Positions 9,265-15,597 of a stretch of 24,464 bases of DNA are shown piece by piece. The first letter of the stretch is position 1. Each line of letters begins with the position of its first letter. The translations under genes and the position numbers were made by a program. Below the pieces are notes generated by a model. The model ran no database searches. It was not told where the DNA came from and saw nothing but the letters and a program-made list of their open reading frames with translations. This stretch comes from a virus, in IMG/VR virus record IMGVR_UViG_3300020198_000097, positions 1 to 24,464 of that record. The stretch is one strand, 5' to 3'.

Positions 9265-9722
9265 CAGTCACCCACAGTCTGATTTTCAGCCCTACGCAAA
9301 ATCATTTTGTAATATTCCGTAGACCTAAATGCTCCCACAAAGGGCTCAACAGTTGCAAGCTCATAAATAGTTCCATGGCCAGAACGAACACCAGCCGTTT
9401 CTTTATATATTAATTCATCATCAGCATGTCGCACATTTGTGATTAAAACATTTGTTATTGCGTTCTTTTCTTTCTGTGTAGAGATGCGTGGATCATTCTT
9501 GGTTCTGCCCTCTAGCTTATTTTGCACCTGCAGAAACGATTCTGCCTTTACATTTTCAGAACTTGCCGATGCGGGGCCGCCTATAGGTCCGACATTGCAG
9601 GCAATGGTCTTATCAAACACCCAATCCTTTTTGGGCTGACCATAATCGCCTTGACTAATTATGGGATAATAGACGTCTGCCTTCATGGGGAACATGAAAT
9701 CTGTATCTTCACAGATAACCAT
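9264..9722 (-). CDS. Head-tail stopper / head closure protein
   Basis: A 152-residue protein. The N-terminal strand pattern with MKADVYYPIISQGDYGQPKK and WVFDKTIACNV resembles head-closure (stopper) proteins of the SPP1 gp16 / HK97 gp9 type, which close the portal channel before tail joining. It is third in a row of connector genes and starts at an ATG overlapping the preceding stop by one base (TAATG). The acidic C-terminal end has no special motif. Assignment rests on position, size and the N-terminal pattern. Confidence 0.65.
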   Translation of the reverse strand: MVICEDTDFMFPMKADVYYPIISQGDYGQPKKDWVFDKTIACNVGPIGGPASASSENVKAESFLQVQNKLEGRTKNDPRISTQKEKNAITNVLITNVRHADDELIYKETAGVRSGHGTIYELATVEPFVGAFRSTEYYKMILRRAENQTVGD

Positions 9723-10693
9723 TATAAAACTCCAGGATTAGTAATATTTGTCACATATCTATTAAGAATTTTATCAACCAGCATGTTGCCAGTACCACTA
9801 ATTATGCTCTTGTTATATTTGACATCAAACTGGTCGGTTTTGTAAGATTCTACATATCTCTTGTAGTAGTCTAGTCTGCCACATCGAATATCATCGATAA
9901 GCATGTTTGTTGCATCTTTTATGTCGTTTGGAACTACTTTATACCCCGCCTCAATGTAAAACATATAATCAACACCCTCTGGGAAACTTACTCCACCGCT
10001 TAATGTCTGAATGTTTGCACTATCTCCTGTGTCAAAAAATCCTATTGAGTCAGAAGCGGCAAACGCCATTCTCGCAGGCTTACGCTCATATCTGTTCCAA
10101 GTTGTGACTCCTGCAACTGGATCTTTTACAATTCCAGTTTTATCTTTTGTAATGCTGTATTCGTCATCAGATAATGCTGGTCCGTCTTCATCATCAACAT
10201 CCCAAACTATTTCAGCATTTTCATATACCTTAAGAACCCTGTATCCTCTTTTCCATAATGAAAAATAGTCTGTGCCCTGTCCAACCGACTGAATCCATTC
10301 AGCCTTAAAATAGAATCCCCCTGGCACATAAGAGTCAATTATCTGTCTTGCTAATTTTTCATTTTCTGTATACTCGGCAATTTCCGTAGCCGTAGTTCCT
10401 AAATCGTTGGGGTCCACATATGGACGAACAATCTCAAGATTATCTTCAACCAGAACATCTCCACGTTCGGAACCAACCTTTTCGTATATTTCTAAAGAGT
10501 AGTGGTTATCATATTTAGAAAAAGAGTCTGGCAGAGTATATGTAATAACCTTACTTGCACTAGATGTAACCGCAGCATCAACAATTTCTTCATATCTATC
10601 ATTTGTAGAAATTACCAAATAGTGAGACGTATTAGCCGCCGTCACCGTATAGGAAATTGAAAGCGGGTATGGGGGGATACGCAAAATCTCCAT
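9722..10693 (-). CDS. Head-tail adaptor with N-terminal Ig-like extension
   Basis: A 323-residue protein. The C-terminal ~220 residues look like a head-tail adaptor: ENEKLARQIIDSYVPGGFYF begins the helical part, and IKDATNMLIDDIRCGRLDYY, YKTDQFDVKYNKS and MLVDKILNRYV close it. The first ~95 residues are different, with short alternating strands (LSISYTVTAANTSHYLVIS, KVITYTLPDSFSKYDNHYSL) that look like an Ig or fibronectin-type beta domain. Canonical adaptors are usually shorter, so this extension may be exposed on the outside of the neck. The ATG overlaps the preceding stop by one base (TAATG). Confidence 0.68.
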   Translation of the reverse strand: MEILRIPPYPLSISYTVTAANTSHYLVISTNDRYEEIVDAAVTSSASKVITYTLPDSFSKYDNHYSLEIYEKVGSERGDVLVEDNLEIVRPYVDPNDLGTTATEIAEYTENEKLARQIIDSYVPGGFYFKAEWIQSVGQGTDYFSLWKRGYRVLKVYENAEIVWDVDDEDGPALSDDEYSITKDKTGIVKDPVAGVTTWNRYERKPARMAFAASDSIGFFDTGDSANIQTLSGGVSFPEGVDYMFYIEAGYKVVPNDIKDATNMLIDDIRCGRLDYYKRYVESYKTDQFDVKYNKSIISGTGNMLVDKILNRYVTNITNPGVL

Positions 10694-11025
10694 TATTCTA
10701 CACCGTAGTATCTTGCTATCTCTTCAGGAGTTGCTTCTCTAACTCCCTTGCGAGAAAGCCACCAGTCGGCTGCCTCCTTACTAACTATATTATAACCAAC
10801 TTTCAGCGAACCCTTTTGTCTGTCTATCGAGTATTTATTATGATCTGAGTATATAGCAATTCTTTTTACAAACTCTTTGGGTTCTGGCACAACGACCTTT
10901 TTGCCCTGTAAAACATTTAACATATCTATTTTTGTTTTTGCATCTTTAAGGTCGATGTTATTTTTCTTAGCATAAGACTTTAACTCAAACACCGTTTTTG
11001 TTTTTAATTCTTCTAAATCTAACAT
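10693..11025 (-). CDS. Small protein with Rho-N/SAP-like N-terminal motif, after the capsid gene
   Basis: A 110-residue protein. Residues 4-40 (LEELKTKTVFELKSYAKKNN, then IDLKDAKTKIDMLNVL) look like the helix-extended-loop-helix pattern of Rho-N, SAP or HeH domains, which often occur in small phage proteins encoded just after the major capsid gene. The C-terminal part (KRIAIYSDHNKYSID, then EAADWWLSRKGVREATPEEIARYYGVE) is mixed alpha/beta. The role is unknown; nucleic-acid contact or a connector function are possible. ATG follows a GGAGG site, and a promoter and terminator lie just upstream, so it is the first gene of the five-gene connector unit. Confidence 0.7.
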   Translation of the reverse strand: MLDLEELKTKTVFELKSYAKKNNIDLKDAKTKIDMLNVLQGKKVVVPEPKEFVKRIAIYSDHNKYSIDRQKGSLKVGYNIVSKEAADWWLSRKGVREATPEEIARYYGVE

Positions 11026-11040
11026 TATTCCTCCACTGTC

Positions 11041-11049
11041 ATTATACCA
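11041..11049 (-). promoter_or_regulatory. Extended -10 promoter for the connector gene block
   Basis: The minus strand reads TTTCTGGTATAATGACAG, with TGGTATAAT as an extended -10. It lies just after the capsid-gene terminator hairpin and 15 bases before the start of the first connector gene, leaving a short leader with a GGAGG site. No -35 was recognised. Confidence 0.62.
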
Positions 11050-11056
11050 GAAATGC

Positions 11057-11086
11057 TAAAAGAGAGCGGTTTCTAAGCCGCCCTCT
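11057..11086 (-). terminator. Intrinsic terminator after the major capsid gene
   Basis: A 9-bp stem (AGAGGGCGG with CCGCTCTCT, one G-U pair) and an 8-base loop CTTAGAAA, followed by TTTTA on the minus strand. It lies 23 bases past the capsid stop. It would isolate the abundant capsid message from the connector genes downstream. Confidence 0.75.
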
Positions 11087-11108
11087 TCTAGTTTTTATTG
11101 GTTAGATT

Positions 11109-12233
11109 TTAGGAATCTGCGCTGTCTGCATCGACATATGCGACTGCATCCAACTCTTCCCATGCGATACCAAAGCGAACAAATACTGTATATTCTACAG
11201 TATCTTTCTTTGGCTTATATTCACGATTTACCGTGATATCGCGTTGGAAGCCCCATACTCTGTTATCAGGGAATGTAAGGTCTACATACCCTTCTGGATA
11301 GTAAGGAACTTCAAGCACATCCACACCTAGTACACGAGTTGTACGTGAATTACCAAGTGTTTGCGCTCCACCATCAAGAAAATCTTGACGATTGGATTGG
11401 GTGCTACCAATACGGTCAGCGAATGCTGCCGATATTGCATCTGCTAGAGTACCATTGTTACGAACGATACCTGCAAATGCGTCAGTGCCTGCATAAAGCT
11501 TAAGATTGCTCTTAAGTGCACGATACTTGCGTGGCATTGCCAATAGCAAGTTTTGCAGTACTGTGGTTGTGTAGTTGTTATCTGAAACTGTTGCAGACAA
11601 CTCATGAGCAGCATTACCAACGGTGCCACGGGTTTGCTTAATGAATCCAGACATAATTGAAAGGAATGATGCTGTTGCACCGTCTCCATTAATCGCTAGA
11701 TCTTCAATATCATTACCAAATGCATTGGTCATCAAGCGAACGAGACGATCTTCAAGAGCGGCTCCTTCAATATTATCTTCAAGTGACTCACTAGAAACTT
11801 CCCAATCAAGACGAATCTTTTTGGTTGTAAGCTCTACTTTGGTAAATGTTGCGCCAGTATTCGTGTATGCGCCATCTGCTTGTGCAGCAGCACGAAGTAC
11901 ACGCTCACCAACGTTGACCTTTTCGATCTCCATGGTGTTGGCTCTCATTGTAACTCTACGACCATCTTTGGCGAGAACTGTTGCATCCCACACGTAGTCG
12001 ATAAAGCGACGAGCCTGCTCTGGGTTTAGAATACCGCTGTTACTTCCTGTTGGGTTTACTGCGTTATCTCCGGTTGTTACACCGAATGCACCGCCAGAAA
12101 CGTTACCAAGAGAAGTAGCTGGGTCTACGTTGCCAGATGGATCGGTTGCGGTTGCGCTACCAATTCCACCAGAAACGAATGCACCAGATGCAGCTGCCTT
12201 AGTCAGTTTTTCTTGTATTTCTTGTTCCGACAT
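11109..12233 (-). CDS. Major capsid protein, HK97 fold
   Basis: A 374-residue protein directly after the protease/scaffold gene. The N-terminal ~65 residues are rich in Gly, Ser, Thr and Asn. The folded body starts at LNPEQARRFIDYVWDATVLA, followed by TMEIEKVNVGERVLR, KKIRLDWEVSSESLEDNIEG, a helical segment with FGNDIEDLAINGDG, and a C-terminal P-domain/A-domain region ending with FGIAWEELDAVAYVD. These are typical of HK97-type capsid proteins of actinophage-like siphoviruses. There is no obvious long delta domain, in line with scaffold supplied by the preceding gene. The start follows a strong GGAGGTGA site, and a terminator follows the gene, as expected for the most abundant virion protein. 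Confidence 0.92.
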   Translation of the reverse strand: MSEQEIQEKLTKAAASGAFVSGGIGSATATDPSGNVDPATSLGNVSGGAFGVTTGDNAVNPTGSNSGILNPEQARRFIDYVWDATVLAKDGRRVTMRANTMEIEKVNVGERVLRAAAQADGAYTNTGATFTKVELTTKKIRLDWEVSSESLEDNIEGAALEDRLVRLMTNAFGNDIEDLAINGDGATASFLSIMSGFIKQTRGTVGNAAHELSATVSDNNYTTTVLQNLLLAMPRKYRALKSNLKLYAGTDAFAGIVRNNGTLADAISAAFADRIGSTQSNRQDFLDGGAQTLGNSRTTRVLGVDVLEVPYYPEGYVDLTFPDNRVWGFQRDITVNREYKPKKDTVEYTVFVRFGIAWEELDAVAYVDADSADS

Positions 12234-12254
12234 ATATTCACCTCCATTTAGTGT

Positions 12255-12800
12255 TTAGTTAAATAGGTCGGCTGTTTTGAGGAAACGTCCGCCCCATAGG
12301 GATTTTTGAGCCTTCATTTCTGAAAACTCCTGTACGATCTCGCCTAGATCGCCAGACTTGCGGAAGGCGGTATCTGCTTCTACTGCTTCAACACGCTTTC
12401 CAAATTCATCAAAAGAACCCTTTACCTGATCTACATCAGTTGATACAGACTTTATTTTTCCTGTAACATCTTCAAGGGACTTTGTAATTGCAGCAACAGT
12501 TTCCTGTAAGGACTTAACTGTTCCAGCAAGATCGCTCAAGGCATTAGTTAGAGATTCTTGAATGTCAGTTACGTTTTTGGCGATATCTGCAACTGCATCC
12601 ATTTTATTCTCTACAACCTCTTCTGTAGAAGGAGCAACTTCATCTGTCTTAGCAATCGCTGTTTCAGCAGCAGCCTCTTCGACAACTGCTTCTGCTTCTG
12701 CTATAACCTGTTCTGTAGCCTCTGGAGCAACCTCAACATCTTCAACAACTAATGCTGCTTCGGCTGGTGCCTCTGCCGCAACTTCTGTTTCTTCTGCCAT
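12255..12800 (-). CDS. Nested scaffolding protein from an in-frame internal start
   Basis: An internal ATG at 12800 (residue 251 of the protease frame) is preceded by a clear AAAGGAG Shine-Dalgarno (12816-12810) with a 9-base spacer. Translation from here yields a 181-residue acidic product: an Ala/Glu-rich start (MAEETEVAAEAPAEAAL), a coiled-coil-like centre and a charged C-terminus, with no protease domain. This is the same logic as lambda C and Nu3, where scaffold is made from an in-frame start inside the protease gene. The product is inferred from the ribosome binding site and domain boundary. Confidence 0.7.
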   Translation of the reverse strand: MAEETEVAAEAPAEAALVVEDVEVAPEATEQVIAEAEAVVEEAAAETAIAKTDEVAPSTEEVVENKMDAVADIAKNVTDIQESLTNALSDLAGTVKSLQETVAAITKSLEDVTGKIKSVSTDVDQVKGSFDEFGKRVEAVEADTAFRKSGDLGEIVQEFSEMKAQKSLWGGRFLKTADLFN

Positions 12801-13550
12801 AGAATTATTCTCCTTTGTAATCTTAATTGTCCTAATGCCTTTTGCACTATCAACTAAGAACTTTAGCATTTCAATATTGTCATCTCCTCTTTCAACGAAT
12901 CCAATGTTTTGCATTGAAACGTCGCAAGTAGGGCAAGACTCCTTATCTTCTGGAGATAGGCGAACAATGTCGTCTTGCTTACACCAGTACACCGTGTCAA
13001 CAACTGCTTGTGCAAGATACCCGCCAAGCTCTCCCTTTTCAATTGAAAGAACGTTGGCGAATTCATTTGCTGGGTTATCAACAAGTGATAGTTCAGTTAA
13101 ATTATACTCCTTAATTATACGTATTTGACGCTTTACCTCTTCGTCAAACTCATCATCGGATTTTGTGATATTTCCTCCGATTGAGAATCCTGTCAGCGTA
13201 CCATCAAGAATCTTTTCCCAGGTATTTTGTGCACCCTTTGACACATAGGCTGAGACATAAACACCACTATAAAACTTCTTTGTTTGTGGATCAAAGTAAC
13301 GATCTTCCTTAAAAGATACGACCTTGCCAACAGCACTTGGCTGATGCATTTCACGAATATTTCCTCTAAATTTCTTAAAGGCGTTCATGCTGGCCTCTGT
13401 TGTTACAATGTCATTTTGCCTATCCACATTATCTAGAGTTGCAAAACCAGAAACAATACGGCGTTCTTGATCAATTTTGCCAATAGGCATAGAAAAGCGA
13501 ACACTGTCGCCCTCTGTTGTCCATTGAGCCTTATTCATAATCATTGTCAT
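12255..13550 (-). CDS. Prohead protease (S78-like) fused to a C-terminal scaffold domain
   Basis: A 431-residue protein between portal and capsid genes. Residues ~15-170 match the HK97-type prohead protease pattern: VSGFATLDNVDRQNDIV, REMHQP with the likely catalytic His69, LTGFSIGG with the likely nucleophile Ser123, and LTELSLVDNPAN with acidic residues Glu153/Asp158. Residues ~187-220 carry an insertion with Cys190, Cys206 and Cys209 (CPTC). After residue 250 comes an Ala/Glu-rich low-complexity stretch and a long coiled-coil-like region (~315-395), typical of scaffold. ATG at 13550 opens the frame without a Shine-Dalgarno; a promoter -10 hexamer ends only 3 bases before it, so the ATG at residue 3 (13544) is a more likely, leaderless start. 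Confidence 0.9.
   Translation of the reverse strand: MTMIMNKAQWTTEGDSVRFSMPIGKIDQERRIVSGFATLDNVDRQNDIVTTEASMNAFKKFRGNIREMHQPSAVGKVVSFKEDRYFDPQTKKFYSGVYVSAYVSKGAQNTWEKILDGTLTGFSIGGNITKSDDEFDEEVKRQIRIIKEYNLTELSLVDNPANEFANVLSIEKGELGGYLAQAVVDTVYWCKQDDIVRLSPEDKESCPTCDVSMQNIGFVERGDDNIEMLKFLVDSAKGIRTIKITKENNSMAEETEVAAEAPAEAALVVEDVEVAPEATEQVIAEAEAVVEEAAAETAIAKTDEVAPSTEEVVENKMDAVADIAKNVTDIQESLTNALSDLAGTVKSLQETVAAITKSLEDVTGKIKSVSTDVDQVKGSFDEFGKRVEAVEADTAFRKSGDLGEIVQEFSEMKAQKSLWGGRFLKTADLFN
12810..12816 (-). promoter_or_regulatory. Internal ribosome binding site for the nested scaffold
   Basis: AAAGGAG on the minus strand, nine bases before the in-frame ATG at 12800. It is stronger than the signal at the protease start itself, which lacks a recognisable Shine-Dalgarno. 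It coincides with the end of the protease domain and the start of the Ala/Glu-rich scaffold part. Confidence 0.7.
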
Positions 13551-13553
13551 CTT

Positions 13554-13562
13554 ATTATATCA
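13554..13562 (-). promoter_or_regulatory. Extended -10 promoter for protease/capsid unit, probably leaderless
   Basis: TGATATAAT in the gap between portal and protease genes. The hexamer is 3 bases before the first ATG and 9 bases before the ATG at codon 3, so transcription would begin at or just before codon 3. No -35 at proper spacing (a TTGATA upstream is only 11 bases away). Confidence 0.58.
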
Positions 13563-13586
13563 TCTGTTTATATCAATATTTGGACA

Positions 13587-15188
13587 TTACTGCGAAGAAC
13601 GGCCTTCTCCTTGAGGATTACGACCACCTATCGTAGATGGAGAATCTGAATTATTATTTGTTCTTTCTATGTCTCTTTCTCTGTTCCCTGCCAGGTCTGC
13701 CCTAGCGTCAGTAGCCTGTCTTGGACTCATAACAAAGGGAGAATCACCATCAGATCTCTGTGGTAGGTCTAACTTTTCACGAGCCTCGTTTGGCGTCATG
13801 ACCTGTGTCTTTACATACCTCTCAAGAATCTGAGACTGTGCAATCTCATCTGTAAGAGTTAATTCATTAAATTTTAACTCAAGAACGTCTGTTTTTTCTC
13901 TAATAATCTTATTAATCATCTTTTCCAAATATCTTTGGGCTGGTCTAGATACCTGCTCCTTAAATGTGCGATCTTGGGAAATGGCAGCAGCAATTGCAGC
14001 CGAATCAGAACCACCAAGTTTAGATATTGGAACCTGATGAGCAATTAAAATATCATCCCTATTCTGTTTACGATATTCTCTGAAAGATCCCTCTTGTACA
14101 CCATTTTCAATCGGCTCCATTTTGAACTCGACCTTGTTGTTCTCTGTATCTCCTGGAAGTGGAATATAAAGAGTTCTGTGTGATTGAGACTTCAAACCAG
14201 TCTGCAAGAATCTGAACATCTTATCTTCTGCATCAGCAGATAGCTTTGCACCCTTGACTGTAATGACATATCTTGGTACCGCCTTGTTTTCAAAATAATC
14301 AATATTATATTGAGAAGAAAGTTGATCTCCAATTAAAGATGGTAGCGCTGCAAGAATGTCTGGAATACCATAAAATGTATTCAAGGGCGAGTATTGTTTG
14401 AGATGAATGATTTCGTTTGGCCTTATATCCGTACTCATCGGATTAGGATTTTTAGCATTGAAATTTCTAAAGTAAACCATCTTATTTCCAATAATCTGAA
14501 CAAATCCATCACGAAGACGACGTACACGTACGGTGGTTGCTGGTATATGACCAACATATCCGATCTCTCCATTGACTTTGCGACCCACCTCAATAAATCC
14601 ATTTCCAACAGACTGAAGATCCGTGTACACCTTTTCCATAGTCGTAGTAAATGAATCGTCATCATTTAAAGACTCTATCCAGTCACGCAGCATAATCTTT
14701 GCTCGTTCAATTCTATTTCTTGCTCTATCAACCATGCCCTGATCTTCATTCATTTCAAAACTGAGCATCGTTCGATCTGTAATATCAAAGCGATATCCAA
14801 GACCAACGACATTTTCTACCTTAGCGTCAATGGCAGCATGATTGGCAAAGTTTGTATCATAGAAGTTTGCCAACTCATACATGTTGTATGGCGGAGTAAT
14901 TACATCAAACAGGCCATAGCCATTACGGTATACCGTTCCAGGATTTATTTGTTTTGATTCTGCGTTATCTCCAGAAGGATTTGCGCTAGCAGAATCCAGA
15001 TATCCTGGATTGTCGGTTACTGCTTTTGTTATATTCCGTGCGGTTCTACGACGAAAGTTGTTGTCAAGACCGCCTAGAGTTTTTAGCTGCTCCCAAGGCT
15101 TAGCGAAGGGATCTAGTGCAGCAAAAGCATCTGTCTCTTTTTGTTGCGTATTTAAACTTGCCTGTATATATTCAAAATCATCATTCAT
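13587..15188 (-). CDS. Portal protein, HK97/PBSX-type
   Basis: A 533-residue protein. Portal proteins form the dodecameric ring at the capsid vertex through which DNA is packaged. Supporting segments, in order: FYDTNFANHAAIDAKVENVVGLG, the middle region with VYTDLQSVGNGFIEVGRK and GEIGYVGHIPATTVRV, EIIHLKQYSPLNTFYGIP, the IDYFENKAVPRYVITVKG strand, and ILIAHQVPISKLGG followed by a long helical stretch with FKEQVSRPAQRYLE. The C-terminal ~50 residues (after VMSPRQATDARADL) are polar and likely disordered. It lies directly upstream of the prohead protease, as usual. ATG follows an AGAGG site and overlaps the preceding gene's stop by 8 bases. Confidence 0.93.
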   Translation of the reverse strand: MNDDFEYIQASLNTQQKETDAFAALDPFAKPWEQLKTLGGLDNNFRRRTARNITKAVTDNPGYLDSASANPSGDNAESKQINPGTVYRNGYGLFDVITPPYNMYELANFYDTNFANHAAIDAKVENVVGLGYRFDITDRTMLSFEMNEDQGMVDRARNRIERAKIMLRDWIESLNDDDSFTTTMEKVYTDLQSVGNGFIEVGRKVNGEIGYVGHIPATTVRVRRLRDGFVQIIGNKMVYFRNFNAKNPNPMSTDIRPNEIIHLKQYSPLNTFYGIPDILAALPSLIGDQLSSQYNIDYFENKAVPRYVITVKGAKLSADAEDKMFRFLQTGLKSQSHRTLYIPLPGDTENNKVEFKMEPIENGVQEGSFREYRKQNRDDILIAHQVPISKLGGSDSAAIAAAISQDRTFKEQVSRPAQRYLEKMINKIIREKTDVLELKFNELTLTDEIAQSQILERYVKTQVMTPNEAREKLDLPQRSDGDSPFVMSPRQATDARADLAGNRERDIERTNNNSDSPSTIGGRNPQGEGRSSQ

Positions 15189-15579
15189 TTTCGTATGCCT
15201 CTCGTCCGTGTGTTTTTAAAGTTTTTTGAGCATCATATACCGCCCCAAGATCGTTAACGTTTGGTATGAGCCCCTGATTCATTCTGTCTTTCATTTCTGA
15301 GTATTGTTCTTCTGATGCCCGATTCAGACCAGGCACGAAAACACATTGCCCATCCCCATCATCTCCATAATACATAGCAGCTTTTCTAAGTTCTGCTATC
15401 TTAGAAATATCATTCTTCTTTGATTGAATATTCAAAACATTACCCTGTCCGTCGCTAAACCACTTTCCATTGGACTTCTTGTAAACATAAAGACCCCAGT
15501 CATAGCTCTTGTCAATGACTTTGCGCCTTATATTTTTTACAAGAGGCTTACCAGTTTTGGGGTTAATTAAAGAATCCAT
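15181..15579 (-). CDS. Small conserved phage protein upstream of portal, function unknown
   Basis: A 132-residue protein beginning MDSLINPKTGKPLVK. Visible pattern: DWGLYVYKKSNGKWFSDGQG, LNIQSKKNDISKIAELRKAA, then GQCVFVPGLNRASEEQYSEM and RMNQGLIPNVNDLG. It resembles small conserved proteins often found next to the portal gene in actinophages; no function is known to me. GTG at 15585 could add two residues, but there is no Shine-Dalgarno for either start, and an extended -10 hexamer ends 7 bases before the ATG at 15579. That is the spacing expected if transcription starts at the A of this ATG, so I chose it. The stop overlaps the portal start by 8 bases. Confidence 0.75.
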   Translation of the reverse strand: MDSLINPKTGKPLVKNIRRKVIDKSYDWGLYVYKKSNGKWFSDGQGNVLNIQSKKNDISKIAELRKAAMYYGDDGDGQCVFVPGLNRASEEQYSEMKDRMNQGLIPNVNDLGAVYDAQKTLKTHGREAYENE

Positions 15580-15586
15580 AACCACA

Positions 15587-15595
15587 AGTATACCA
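15587..15595 (-). promoter_or_regulatory. Extended -10 promoter giving a probable leaderless transcript
   Basis: TGGTATACT on the minus strand, located between the LamG-type gene and the small pre-portal gene. The hexamer ends at 15587, and seven bases separate it from ATG at 15579. There is no Shine-Dalgarno, so the start codon probably sits at the 5' end of the mRNA. Confidence 0.62.
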
Positions 15596-15597
15596 GA

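Noticed and set aside
12562-13128. 188-codon open frame on the plus strand
   Set aside because: It is the antisense shadow of the protease/scaffold gene: low-complexity Ser/Ala translation, no ribosome binding site, and a well supported gene on the other strand.
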